Positions 55,001 through 64,000 of a DNA stretch of 64,000 nt are shown here, one piece after another (position 1 is the first letter of the stretch; each line of letters starts with the position of its first letter). The notes below the pieces were generated by a model. The model did no database searches. It was given only the letters and a program-made list of their open reading frames with translations, and was not told the origin of the DNA. Origin of the DNA: Polyangiaceae bacterium. GTDB taxonomy: Bacteria > Myxococcota_A > Polyangia > Polyangiales > Polyangiaceae. The stretch covers positions 1 through 64,000 of the forward strand of contig JAKLKA010000024.1 in NCBI GenBank assembly GCA_023150915.1, written 5' to 3'. Made by a program: the position numbers and the translations under genes.

Positions 55001-56120
55001 CGCGCGGCTGGTTCTGCCCCACGCTGGCGACCCCGACTCGCAGCGGCGCACGCCCGAGTGGAAGTGGCAGCTGGCCCGCGCCGTGCGTTCCGCGCGCGAG
55101 CTGGGTGAACACCTCGCGCTGAGTGACGCGGAGCGTGCCGGCGCCGAGCGCGCCGAGCGCGAGGGCTTCCCGCTGGCGATCACGCCCTACTATCTGTCGC
55201 TGGTCGACGGCAGCGATCCGCGCTGCCCGATCCGCCGTCAGGTGGTGCCGCACGTGGCCGAGCGCGAGACCACCCGCGGAGACCTGGTCGACCCGCTGGG
55301 CGAGGTGGCCCACGAGGTCGCGCCCGATCTGGTGCAGCGCTACCCCGATCGGGCGCTGGTGCTGGCGACCGATCGCTGCGCCGTCTATTGCCGCTTCTGC
55401 ACCCGCAGCCGGATGGTGGGTGGCGGCAGCGGCACGCGCTCGGTCGAGCACCTTTCCGCCGCCTTCGAGTGGCTGGCAGGTCACCCCGAGGTGCGCGACG
55501 TGATCGTGAGCGGCGGCGATCCGCTCACGCTGGCCACCGATCGACTGGTGGCGGTGATCGAGCGCTTGCGACAGATCGAGAGCATCGAGACGATTCGCCT
55601 CGCCACCCGCGTGCCGGTGGTGTTGCCCCACCGCATCACGGCCGAGCTCTTGTCTGCGCTCGCGCCCTTCCACCCGCTGTGGGTGATGACGCATTTCAAC
55701 CACCCGAAAGAGCTCACGCCGCTGGCTCGGGCCGGGCTCGAGCGCCTGGCGAACGCCGGCTTTCCGGTGATGAACCAGAGCGTGCTCTTGCGAGGCGTGA
55801 ACGACGACGCCGCGGTTCTGGCCGAGCTGTTCCGCGGGCTCACACGCTGTCGCGCGCGGCCCTATTACCTGCTTCAGGCCGACCCCGCCAAGGGCACCGG
55901 ACACCTGCGCACGCCCATCGGGGCCGGCATCGCCATCATGGAGCAGCTCTGGGGGCGCCTGTCCGGCATCGCACTGCCGAAGCTGGTGGTGGATACGCCG
56001 GGCGGGTTCGGCAAGGTTCCGATCGGTCCCGACTACGTCATCGAGCGACGGCCGGGGGTGACCCGGTTCCGCACGCCGCGGGGAGTCGAGGTCGAGTACT
56101 TCGACCCTGCCGCCGAGTGA
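54975..56120 (+). CDS. KamA-family radical SAM aminomutase-like protein
   Basis: This is a 381-aa protein. The radical SAM motif CAVYCRFCTR (C135, C139, C142) is present. VSGGDPLTLATDRL, PLWVMTHFNHPKEL, NQSVLLRGVNDD, YYLLQADPAKGTGHLRTPI and VVDTPGGFGKVPI (PLP-binding Lys region) match lysine 2,3-aminomutase relatives. Could be a catabolic aminomutase or an EpmB-type EF-P modifier; no EF-P gene is near. The ATG at 54975 lies inside the ppiC-like gene. Confidence 0.92.
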   Translation: MQAPERPSSARLVLPHAGDPDSQRRTPEWKWQLARAVRSARELGEHLALSDAERAGAERAEREGFPLAITPYYLSLVDGSDPRCPIRRQVVPHVAERETTRGDLVDPLGEVAHEVAPDLVQRYPDRALVLATDRCAVYCRFCTRSRMVGGGSGTRSVEHLSAAFEWLAGHPEVRDVIVSGGDPLTLATDRLVAVIERLRQIESIETIRLATRVPVVLPHRITAELLSALAPFHPLWVMTHFNHPKELTPLARAGLERLANAGFPVMNQSVLLRGVNDDAAVLAELFRGLTRCRARPYYLLQADPAKGTGHLRTPIGAGIAIMEQLWGRLSGIALPKLVVDTPGGFGKVPIGPDYVIERRPGVTRFRTPRGVEVEYFDPAAE

Positions 56121-56154
56121 CGCAGCGCGGCGCTCATGCTAGCGAGGGCGCCCC

Positions 56155-57708
<1,554 letters not shown>

Positions 57709-57720
57709 CCCGGGTCGGGC

Positions 57721-59163
57721 CTAGAGCACGATCAGCAAGACGATCAGCAAGACGAGCCCGCCCACCACGCCGGCCACCAAGAGGTAGCCCTTCTTCACGA
57801 CCTGCCGGTCGTAGGTGTCGAGCGCGGCCAGGTGCAGCGCGCTGGCTTCGGCGAGCCGCTTGTGATTGACCTCGCCGCCGCGGATCGCGCTCAGCGTGGC
57901 GGCGGGGAACCCCAGGGACTCGTCCTGGGCGATCAGGCTGCGCCCGATGCCGGCCAGGGCCGTGGTCAGCTCGCGCTGGGCCTCCGAGACGCTGGCCGAC
58001 GCGGCGCTCAGCTGGCCCTGGAACTGGCGGGCGAGGGCCTTCTGCTGATCCTGGATGCGACGGGTGTGCTGCCCGAGCAGGCCGATCTGCCCGCGCACCT
58101 GCTGCAGCACGCCCTGGGCTTCTGCCAGCGCTTGCTGCAAGGTCGCGACCTCGGGCTGCATGGCCGCCGCCTGCGCCTCGAGCCCCTGGATCTGAGCCGC
58201 GGCCTCGGGGGAAGGCGGCGTGTTCGGCGGGGCGCCCTGCTGGGCGCTCATCTTGATCGAGCGCGCCTCGATCAAGAAGCGCTTCTGCTTGGCCGCCACG
58301 CGCGCGAGCACGCCTTCGCGCTCGGTGACCTCGGCGGTGGCGCGATCGCGCTCGGCCTCGAGCGGCGGCAGCTGAGCGCGGATCGCCTGCAGCTGTTGCT
58401 CGAGCTGGGCGCTCTGGGCATCGAGCGCTTGGTTGGTCTGGCTGAGGACGGCGCCGCGCTCTTGGGCAATGGCCTCGAGCTGCCGCACGGGCTCGTAGTG
58501 GGCGGAAAACCGCGAGTCGGCCTCGAGCTGGGCCCGCATGTCTTGGGCCAGCGAGGCGAAGAGCTCGTCCAGCTTCTTGTCTTGCGCGGCGCTCTCACCG
58601 TTCAGGCGCGCGAGCTCGGCGCGGAGCTCGCGCTGTCGGATCAGCACGCGGAACGCATACAGCGGCGCCAGGTAAATCGGCGACGGGGCGGGGCCGTAGC
58701 GCGCGATCAGGGCCACGGCGCTGGCCTCGACCGCGGGCAGCGCGGGCGCCATGCTTTGGGCGAGCGGGGCGGGCGCCCCGGAGGTGGTCGGCGGTGCCGG
58801 GGGCGCCGTGGGCGCCTGGGGCGCGACGCTTCCTTCGGGGGCCGGGGGCCGGTACGACGAGAGCTCGAGACTCAGGCCCGCTTGCGCGTCGCCGTCATCG
58901 AGATCCATCGAGCTGCCGTCGTAGTTGCCGCTGCTCTTCGTGGCCCCACCGGTGCTCGACAGGGACGAGCCGCTGCCGAAGTGATCGGCGTCGAAGCCGC
59001 CCCCGAACAGATCGAACGCGCCGCCGCCGGAGCTGCCCTGGGCGGGCGCGGGGGCCGGCGCGGCGGCCGCGGGCTTGGGCGCCTCTTGGGTGCGCGGGAC
59101 CAAGGGCCCGAGCTCCAAATCGGGGACATGGCCCGGTCGGGACGGGTTCGCGGGGTCGCCCAT
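57721..59163 (-). CDS. Tail-anchored coiled-coil protein of unknown function
   Basis: This is a 480-aa protein. The first ~150 residues are Pro/Ala/Gly/Ser-rich, with a short hydrophilic region (FDLFGGGFDADHFGSGSSLSS). Residues ~170-400 are a long coiled coil (LNGESAAQDKKLDELFASL; QTNQALDAQSAQLEQQLQAIRAQLPPLEAERDRATAEV). A single C-terminal TM (GYLLVAGVVGGLVLLIVLLIVL) ends the protein. No family recognised. It starts 13 bp before the end of the next gene on the same strand, so they may form a pair. Confidence 0.75.
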   Translation of the reverse strand: MGDPANPSRPGHVPDLELGPLVPRTQEAPKPAAAAPAPAPAQGSSGGGAFDLFGGGFDADHFGSGSSLSSTGGATKSSGNYDGSSMDLDDGDAQAGLSLELSSYRPPAPEGSVAPQAPTAPPAPPTTSGAPAPLAQSMAPALPAVEASAVALIARYGPAPSPIYLAPLYAFRVLIRQRELRAELARLNGESAAQDKKLDELFASLAQDMRAQLEADSRFSAHYEPVRQLEAIAQERGAVLSQTNQALDAQSAQLEQQLQAIRAQLPPLEAERDRATAEVTEREGVLARVAAKQKRFLIEARSIKMSAQQGAPPNTPPSPEAAAQIQGLEAQAAAMQPEVATLQQALAEAQGVLQQVRGQIGLLGQHTRRIQDQQKALARQFQGQLSAASASVSEAQRELTTALAGIGRSLIAQDESLGFPAATLSAIRGGEVNHKRLAEASALHLAALDTYDRQVVKKGYLLVAGVVGGLVLLIVLLIVL

Positions 59164-59175
59164 GGGATCGAACCC

Positions 59176-59943
59176 TCACTCTACGCTGCTTGGCTCGCGC
59201 GCCCAAGCCGTAAGCTCGGCGTGGAACGCGCGAAAGGCCGAGTCTTCAGGCCATTCGGGGGCGCTGTCGAGCAGCTCGCGGGCCTCGGCCCGCTGCCCGC
59301 GATCGATGCACACCACCGCGGCGGCGTAGCGCAGCGGCCAGTGGATCAGCGTGTTCTTGCGGGCCGCCTCCCACAGCAAGATCACGTCGCCCTCTTCCGG
59401 CTGGTGGGCGAACGCTCGCGCCACCGCCGCGATCGCCTCGCGCAACAGGGCCACGCGCGCCCGCAGGTCGTCGGGCACCTGGGGCAGGGGCAGGCGCCGC
59501 AGCTCGTCGGCCTTGCCCAGCGCGGCGCGCCCTTCACCTTCGAACGAATCGAGCAGCGTCTCGACCACCAGCCGGTGCTCGTGCGCCGCAGCCCAGGCCG
59601 CGCCCCGGGCCGCGTGCTCGAGCGCGGTCCGCGCTCGGTCGGTGTGGCCCGTGGCCGCCAGCGCCGTCGCCTTCAGCAGCGGCACCGCCGTGTCGGCGTG
59701 CGGCAGGCTTGCCAGTGACCCTTGCCAGTGCTGCAGCAGCTCTTCCGCGCGGCCTTCGATCAACATGCGACGGACCCGGCGCCGCTCGCTTTCGCGGGCC
59801 GCGAGCGAGGCGCCGACGCCCAGCGCCACCGCGGCCGGCACCACCAGCCACCAGCGGTCGTGGCGCGCCCGGTGCAGCGCGCCCGCGATCAGCGCGGCCG
59901 ATCCGACCAGAAGCAGCGCGCGAACCACGCGGAAACGGAGCAT
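59176..59943 (-). CDS. Membrane-anchored helical (TPR-like) protein
   Basis: This is a 255-aa protein. Two hydrophobic helices at the start (FRVVRALLLVGSAALIAGAL; WWLVVPAAVALGVGASLA) are followed by a basic segment. About 170 residues of helical repeats come next (AVPLLKATALAATGHTDRARTALEHAARG; YAAAVVCIDRGQRAEARELLDSAP), which resemble TPR/SEL1 repeats. Start ATG 59943; extension upstream lacks features. Stop lies 12 bp from the start of the coiled-coil gene, so an operon is likely. Function unknown. Confidence 0.75.
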   Translation of the reverse strand: MLRFRVVRALLLVGSAALIAGALHRARHDRWWLVVPAAVALGVGASLAARESERRRVRRMLIEGRAEELLQHWQGSLASLPHADTAVPLLKATALAATGHTDRARTALEHAARGAAWAAAHEHRLVVETLLDSFEGEGRAALGKADELRRLPLPQVPDDLRARVALLREAIAAVARAFAHQPEEGDVILLWEAARKNTLIHWPLRYAAAVVCIDRGQRAEARELLDSAPEWPEDSAFRAFHAELTAWAREPSSVE

Positions 59944-60029
59944 GTTGCCCCGCGAAGGTGATACCGCCCGGGGCGCTTGTCGAGCGGCTTTACATGGCCC
60001 TGGCCCTGCGCTACCTAATGCCCTGCTTC

Positions 60030-60120
60030 GAGCGTGTGGGCTCGCCAACAGCGCACCTTGAACCCCGCCAGGGCCGGAAGGCAGCAACGGTAGGAGGAGA
60101 GCGGGTGTGGCGGGCCCTTT
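60030..60120 (+). ncRNA. ffs: Signal recognition particle RNA (small bacterial type)
   Basis: The apical loop region CCAGGGCCGGAAGGCAGCAA (60068-60087) carries the conserved GGAA tetraloop and the asymmetric loop of the Ffh-binding domain. The flanks pair: GGGCTCGCCA (60038-60047) with TGGCGGGCCC (60108-60117), allowing G-U. TTTCCCTATTT follows and could end transcription. The RNA binds Ffh and guides membrane proteins to the SecYEG translocon. Ends are estimates, +/- 10 nt. Confidence 0.85.
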
Positions 60121-60127
60121 CCCTATT

Positions 60128-60805
60128 TCACACGCCGAACATCTCGATCACCGCGCCGTTGTGCGCCAGCGGCGCGTCCAGGGCGTAGTGGACCAGCGTG
60201 CGCGCGACGTCGTCGGCGCTCATTCGTGGTGCGAACCCGCTGCCCTCGAGCATCTCGGTGTCGACCGAACCCGGCAGCACCACCAGGGCGATCACCCCGC
60301 TGCCCGTGAGCTCTTCGGCGAGGCTCTTGGTGAAGCCCGTGAGCCCCCACTTCGACGCGGCGTAGGCCGCTGCGTTCGCCGAGCCCAGGGTCGACGAGAT
60401 GCTGCCCACGTGGATGATGCGGCCGCTCTTGCGTGCGCGCAGCGCCGGCAAGAATGCCCGGGCGATCTGGAACGGCGCGCGCAGGTTCACCGCGAGCTGG
60501 TGGTCCCACGCGTCGAGCGACGTGAGCTCGACGCTGCGGCGCTCGATCACCGCGGCGTTGCTGATGATCACGTCGGGCACCGCGCTCGCCAAAACGTGCG
60601 AGCAGGCCGCGCCGAGCGCGGTGCGATCGGCCAGATCGCAGTGCTCGAGGCTGACCTGGACCTTCTGGGCGCAGAGCTCGCCGGTCTGGTCGAGCTCGGC
60701 AGACTGCCGGCCCATCAGCACCAGGTTCACGCCGCGCTCGGCCAGCCAGAGCGCCGTGGCCCGGCCGATGCCGCGGCTGGGACCGGTGACCAATGCCAGC
60801 GTCAC
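60128..60805 (-). CDS. Short-chain dehydrogenase/reductase
   Basis: This 225-aa Rossmann oxidoreductase has TGPSRGIGRATALWLAERG (NADP-binding TGxxxGIG), then NAAV in VIISNAAVIERR. Catalytic Ser is in VGSISSTLGSANAAAYAASKWGL, where Tyr-x-x-x-Lys is YAASK. FTKSLAEEL and VLPGSVDTEM follow. Start GTG 60805 overlaps the folE stop. A place next to folE suggests pteridine reduction, but this is inference from position. Confidence 0.92.
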   Translation of the reverse strand: MTLALVTGPSRGIGRATALWLAERGVNLVLMGRQSAELDQTGELCAQKVQVSLEHCDLADRTALGAACSHVLASAVPDVIISNAAVIERRSVELTSLDAWDHQLAVNLRAPFQIARAFLPALRARKSGRIIHVGSISSTLGSANAAAYAASKWGLTGFTKSLAEELTGSGVIALVVLPGSVDTEMLEGSGFAPRMSADDVARTLVHYALDAPLAHNGAVIEMFGV

Positions 60806-61377
60806 GCCCCGCGCTCCGCGCCCAGGGCCAGATCGAGCTCTCGGGCGCAGGCGGGGTCCGACAGATCGCCGGCGCTGGCCAGGGTGCGCACGGTGGCGTC
60901 GGCCTGACGCGAGCCTCGGGCGCTGAGGCAGCTGTGGCGCAGGGTGATCTGGCAGAACGCCCCGCGCGCCCCGCCGAAGCGCACCAGCGAGTCGACCACC
61001 ATCTCGCCGATCTGCTCTTGCAGCGCCAGGCGGCGAGAGCAGGCGTCGACCAGTCGCGCGATGGTGCCGAGGCCCAGCACGCGGGCGCCGGGGCGGTAGG
61101 CGACGGTGGCGCGCCCCAGGGACGAGAGCAGGTGATGCGGGCAGACCGTGGCGACGGCGATCTCGCGCACCACCACGATGCCGGCGCTCTGACGGGCGGG
61201 TGGGGAGCCGTCGTGCAGCAGCGCCTCGAGATCGGTGGCGTAACCGATGAGCAGCTCATCGGCGAAGGCCTCGGCGACGCGCTTGGGCGTGAGGGCCAGC
61301 TCGGGGTCGCGGGCCGGGTCCCGCCCCAGCGCACGCAAGAAGTCGGCGATGGCTCGCTCGGCGGCAGCGCGATCCAT
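60802..61377 (-). CDS. folE: GTP cyclohydrolase I
   Basis: This 191-aa enzyme makes the first committed step of tetrahydrofolate and other pterins from GTP. Zinc and active-site residues are visible: VCPHHLLSSLGRATVAYRP (Cys, His, His), and LRHSCLSARG (Cys). LGLGTIARLVDACSRRLALQEQIGEM completes the tunnel region. The usual 'CEHH' Glu is Pro here (CPHH). ATG 61377; it follows the DUF2203 gene after 4 bp and overlaps the SDR gene. Confidence 0.92.
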   Translation of the reverse strand: MDRAAAERAIADFLRALGRDPARDPELALTPKRVAEAFADELLIGYATDLEALLHDGSPPARQSAGIVVVREIAVATVCPHHLLSSLGRATVAYRPGARVLGLGTIARLVDACSRRLALQEQIGEMVVDSLVRFGGARGAFCQITLRHSCLSARGSRQADATVRTLASAGDLSDPACARELDLALGAERGA

Positions 61378-61381
61378 GGGC

Positions 61382-61819
61382 TCAGTTCCAGAGGCGCTGG
61401 CGGGCCTCGGCTCGCAGCGGCTTGCGCGAAGAATACCCGCTCTCGAGGCTGTGCCAGTAGCGCAGCGACTCTTCACCGTAGCGCCAGCACAGCCAGACCA
61501 GGTTGCCGTCCACGTTGCCGTAGAAGTCGAGCAGGCCGATTTGCGGGTCCTTCACCACGGCGCCGAGCGCCTGCACCTCGCGCCAGCCGTCGTCGTATTG
61601 CTTGATGCGGTGCGAGAGCTCGAGCTTCAGGCGCACGACCTCGCTCGAATCGTCGTCGGTGGGCTCGATGGTGGCGGGCAGCCCGCCGGCGACCCGGGCC
61701 AGCTCGGCCAGGCCCTCTTCGACCACGCTCTGGCGGCGAAGCTGCTCGGCCACCAGCTCGGTCAGGCGCGGGATCAGCGCGTCGACTTCGGCCGGGGTGA
61801 ACACTCGCGGAATGGCCAT
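61382..61819 (-). CDS. DUF2203 family protein
   Basis: This 145-aa small protein starts MAIPRVFTPAEVDALIPRLTELVAEQLRRQ. The middle is LELSHRIKQYDDGWREVQALGAVVKDPQIGLLDFYGNVDGNLVWLCWRYGEESLRYWHSLESGYSSRKPL; the 'GLLDF....g..V.LCW..GE..i.yWHsle.G...R..l' string is the DUF2203 signature. Function unknown. ATG 61819 is preferred to ATG 61822 because GAGAGGTG lies closer to normal spacing. Operon: MerR-DUF2203-folE-SDR, all leftward. Confidence 0.87.
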   Translation of the reverse strand: MAIPRVFTPAEVDALIPRLTELVAEQLRRQSVVEEGLAELARVAGGLPATIEPTDDDSSEVVRLKLELSHRIKQYDDGWREVQALGAVVKDPQIGLLDFYGNVDGNLVWLCWRYGEESLRYWHSLESGYSSRKPLRAEARQRLWN

Positions 61820-61821
61820 CA

Positions 61822-62379
61822 TCACCTCTCGGTGTCCACGTCCCACAGCACGCCCAGGGCATCGGGGATCCGCCCGGTGCAGCCGAGCTTGGTGCAGCTG
61901 TCGCACCGAGCCGGGAAGGTCGAAGGGTCGGTGCAATTGGCGCACACCGTCAGGTGGGTGCGCGCCGCGTCCAGCTCGACGGCCAGGCGCCTCAGCAGCG
62001 CAATCCGGGTGTTCATCAGCTCGAGCTGCTCGTCGAGCCGCGCCACGATCTTCTGCGACGCGAGCGAGCCGGTCTGGCAGCGGTGCTTCAGGGCCAAGAA
62101 GTCCCGGATCTCTTCCAGGGCGAAGCCCGCCGCCCGCAGATCGCTGACCAAGAGCAGCTTCCGAAGCTCGCGCATGCCGAACAGGCGATGGCCCCCGCGT
62201 GTTCGGCTGTCCGGCTCGAGGACCCCAGCCTCTTCGTAGAAGCGCACGGTGCGGAGCGTGTTCTGCGACAGCCGAGCCATGTCCCCGGTGGTGAGCAGGC
62301 CGTCTTTGCGCCGCGGCTCGGGGGGCGCGCGCCGGCGCACGGACGGCCGGATCGGCTTGGCGGTTGCGACACGTCCCAC
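61822..62379 (-). CDS. MerR-family transcriptional regulator with Cys-rich tail
   Basis: This is a 185-aa protein. After a basic N-terminus comes a MerR helix-turn-helix (LLTTGDMARLSQNTLRTVRFYEEAGVLEP, HRLFGMRELRKLLLVSDLRAAGFALEEIRDFL). A coiled-coil dimer helix (VARLDEQLELMNTRIALLRRLAVEL) and a C-terminal Cys cluster follow (CANC, CDSC, GC), five Cys in about 22 residues, perhaps a metal or redox sensor. GTG 62379 is the best of several possible starts. Immediately upstream of DUF2203-folE (its stop precedes the DUF2203 start), so it may regulate that operon. Confidence 0.82.
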   Translation of the reverse strand: MGRVATAKPIRPSVRRRAPPEPRRKDGLLTTGDMARLSQNTLRTVRFYEEAGVLEPDSRTRGGHRLFGMRELRKLLLVSDLRAAGFALEEIRDFLALKHRCQTGSLASQKIVARLDEQLELMNTRIALLRRLAVELDAARTHLTVCANCTDPSTFPARCDSCTKLGCTGRIPDALGVLWDVDTER

Positions 62380-62436
62380 TTCGAGATCAAAGAGTAGAAG
62401 GCAAGGGCGCCTTGTCAAGCCGCTGAGCCGCGGCAA

Positions 62437-62766
62437 TCAGTCGTTCGCGGCGTCGGGTGCCCCGGCGTCGGGGTTGCAGTTCACGACCCACTTGCCGTCT
62501 TTGCACGTGGCATAGGGCACGCCTTGCTTGCAGACCGAGCTGAACGCGCTCAGATCGAAGATCGGACATTCTTGCGCGCTGGGCCCGCAGGCGGCGGGCG
62601 CATCGTCGACCCACACCGCGCCGCTCTGCACCGCGCCCTGCCGGACCTCGGCGCAGGTGCGCGGCTTGGCCAGGTTGGCGTCGGGGCTGAACTCGGCCGG
62701 GTGGCTTTCGTCCGAGCCGCACGCGCCGCACGCGGCGGCGACGACCAGCGAGAAGAGCGCGCGCAT
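62437..62766 (-). CDS. Small Cys-containing lipoprotein of the Mla-type operon
   Basis: This is a 109-aa protein. The signal MRALFSLVVAAACGAC ends in a lipobox Cys. The mature part contains TCAEVRQGAVQSGAVWVDDAPAACG and a C-terminal CKQGVPYATCKDGKWVVNCNPDAG, with eight Cys overall. The start overlaps the permease stop by 1 bp, so it is translated from the same message. No family known. Confidence 0.73.
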   Translation of the reverse strand: MRALFSLVVAAACGACGSDESHPAEFSPDANLAKPRTCAEVRQGAVQSGAVWVDDAPAACGPSAQECPIFDLSAFSSVCKQGVPYATCKDGKWVVNCNPDAGAPDAAND

Positions 62767-63608
62767 CAGAACCCAGGCATGAGCGCGATGGACGCCTTCG
62801 TCAAGAAGAAGTCGGCGATCAGGATGGAGATCGAGACCACCACCACGGTGCGGGTGGTGCTGTTGCCCACGCCCTCGGTCCCGCCCCGGGTGATCATGCC
62901 GAAATGGCAGCCCACCAGCGCGATGATGGCGCCGAAGAACGGCGTCTTGATCATGCCGCTGACGAAGTCCTTCATGGTGACGGTGCCAAGCGCACTGTAG
63001 AAGAAGAAGCTCGCGGGGATGCCAAACTGGAAATCGGTGATCAGCATGGCGCCGGTGAAGCCCAGCACCAGCGCCAGCGCCCCGAGCACCGGCATCACCA
63101 GCACCGAGGCGAACACCCGCGGCAGCACCAGCTTCTTGTACGGGTCCGCGCCCAGCGCCCGCAGCGCGTCGATCTGCTCGGTGACGGCCATGGACCCCAC
63201 CTCGGCCGCCATGCCGGCGCCGATGCGCCCGCCCACGATCACCGCGGTGAGCGTGGGCGCGAGCTCGCGGGCGAACGACAGCCCCACCACGCGCCCGGTG
63301 TATTCCATGCCGCCGAACTTGCGCAGGCCGAAGGCGAACTGCACCGCCATCACCATGCCGATGAAGATGCTGGTGACCACCACGATGCCCAGCGACCTGA
63401 CGCCCAGCGACTCGAACTGCGTGAGGATGGCGCGCCCTTCGAACGGGCGCTTGAACAGCGCGCGGGTGGTGCGCGCCGTCATCTGCGCCACCATGCCCAG
63501 GTGATCCAAGAAGCCCAGGAAGCGCAGCGACATGGCTGGCTCCACCACCGGGCGCGGCAGCATGCTGGCGCGGCCAGAGGTGGGCTCGGTGTCGATTGGG
63601 TCGGCCAT
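62766..63608 (-). CDS. mlaE: MlaE/YrbE-type ABC transporter permease
   Basis: This is a 280-aa protein. Core: LGIVVVTSIFIGMVMAVQFAFGLRKFGG, then ELAPTLTAVIVGGRIGAGMAAEVGSMAVTEQIDALRALGADP (the MlaE cytoplasmic coupling region), and TRGGTEGVGNSTTRTVVVVSISILIADFFLTKA. Five or six TM helices. MlaE moves phospholipids between membranes in an MCE system. Genes for the ATPase and MCE protein would lie right of the window. Overlaps the small lipoprotein by 1 bp. The N-terminal extension (~45 residues) is longer than in E. coli. Confidence 0.94.
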   Translation of the reverse strand: MADPIDTEPTSGRASMLPRPVVEPAMSLRFLGFLDHLGMVAQMTARTTRALFKRPFEGRAILTQFESLGVRSLGIVVVTSIFIGMVMAVQFAFGLRKFGGMEYTGRVVGLSFARELAPTLTAVIVGGRIGAGMAAEVGSMAVTEQIDALRALGADPYKKLVLPRVFASVLVMPVLGALALVLGFTGAMLITDFQFGIPASFFFYSALGTVTMKDFVSGMIKTPFFGAIIALVGCHFGMITRGGTEGVGNSTTRTVVVVSISILIADFFLTKASIALMPGF

Positions 63609-63611
63609 GGC

Positions 63612-64000
63612 TCAGCCCGCGGTCGAGAAGCCCTGCACGAAACGCTCGAAGCCTTCCATGCCCGATGCGTCGTGCCCGATGCGTACGAAATCGTACACGC
63701 AACCGTCCTTCTTGAGCACCACCACCGTGAAATGCTTCGGCACGCCGTCGAGCTTGGCCAAGAGCACGGTCCTGAGCGCGTCGCGGCCGTCCAGGGCGAG
63801 CTTGTCTTGGGCCGTTATCTGGCGATCGGTGAAGTGCAAGAACAGATGATGAGTCAGCGACTCGAGCGGGACGTCGTCGCCGTCTTTGCCGCAGCGCCCG
63901 TTCACCGCCACGGTGGCGCCCGCGCTGCGGTCGCGGAATGCCAAGAGGGTGCTGTCGGCCTCGATGGGTTGCCACGACTCGGGCACCGGCCCGACCCGGA
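63612..64000 (-). CDS. Protein of unknown function in the Mla-type operon (N-terminus beyond window)
   Basis: Only the C-terminal ~129 residues are in view. The frame is open to the right edge, so the GTG at 63986 need not be the start. Contains LAFRDRSAGATVAVNGRCGKDGDDVPLESLTHHLF, then LDGRDALRTVLLAKLDGVPKHFTVVVLKKDGCVYDFVRIG. I have seen this style in small lipoproteins located with MlaE-type permeases in myxobacteria; no named domain. Ends 3 bp before the permease start. Confidence 0.68.
   Translation of the reverse strand, partial: RVGPVPESWQPIEADSTLLAFRDRSAGATVAVNGRCGKDGDDVPLESLTHHLFLHFTDRQITAQDKLALDGRDALRTVLLAKLDGVPKHFTVVVLKKDGCVYDFVRIGHDASGMEGFERFVQGFSTAG

Overview
The window is very GC-rich and densely coded, with many GTG or TTG starts and 4-bp start/stop overlaps. 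It looks like a chromosome piece from a myxobacterium (Myxococcota, perhaps the Polyangia side; the order is inference). Evidence: a complete mglB-mglA polarity pair, a Hanks-type kinase with the HRDVSPHN loop usual in myxobacteria, many Gly/Ser/Cys-rich lipoproteins and DUF3857/transglutaminase lipoproteins. No rRNA or tRNA gene was seen.

Layout. (1) 1-4200 is an accessory block. The start of an IS110-family transposase sits at the left edge. It is followed by five consecutive plus-strand gene cassettes separated by four 162-169 bp imperfect palindromes that read as integron attC sites. Every cassette carries toxin-antitoxin genes: MazEF-like; RelE/ParE with a TIGR02574-type antitoxin; BrnT with an 'LLPEYDF' antitoxin; BrnTA; and a RelE/BrnT hybrid toxin with an antitoxin on each side. 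Two BrnT genes are broken (nonsense, frameshift). The array ends abruptly against mglA with no fifth attC. (2) 4173-5258 is mglBA. (3) 5560-15343 holds two tandem ~1,230-1,250 aa DUF3857 lipoproteins (one with a transglutaminase triad, one without), a TPR protein, an orphan SctQ-like C-ring protein and a lipoprotein. (4) 15366-19114 has a glycosyltransferase, a YggS-type PLP protein, rarA and hpt. (5) 19146-30324 has comEC, two envelope proteins, a BtuF-like binding protein, a TlyA methyltransferase, a CPBP protease with a UbiA prenyltransferase, an aminotransferase, ligA and an FAH-family enzyme. (6) 30328-41917 has a multi-TM Ser/Thr kinase with a membrane partner, an aldo/keto reductase, an SUMF1-like protein, cinA-thpR, clpB, a nucleotidyltransferase pair and lipoproteins. 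(7) 42076-48819 is a replication cluster: gyrB split by a 461-aa homing-endonuclease intein, recF, dnaN, and upstream of dnaN an AT-rich region with DnaA-box-like motifs that could be oriC. (8) 48820-53129 is a cytochrome-c assembly group (CcmF plus two membrane proteins). (9) 53176-64000 has pyrH, a PpiC/SurA-like lipoprotein, a KamA-type radical SAM enzyme, an acyl-CoA carboxyltransferase, two membrane proteins, the SRP RNA, an SDR-folE-DUF2203 operon, a MerR regulator and an Mla-type ABC permease operon running off the right edge.

The most notable system is the toxin-antitoxin integron array beside mglBA. Its attC arms keep pairing through compensatory changes, while its toxins show decay and recombination. 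No integrase is in view; from cassette orientation it would lie left of position 1, beyond the IS.
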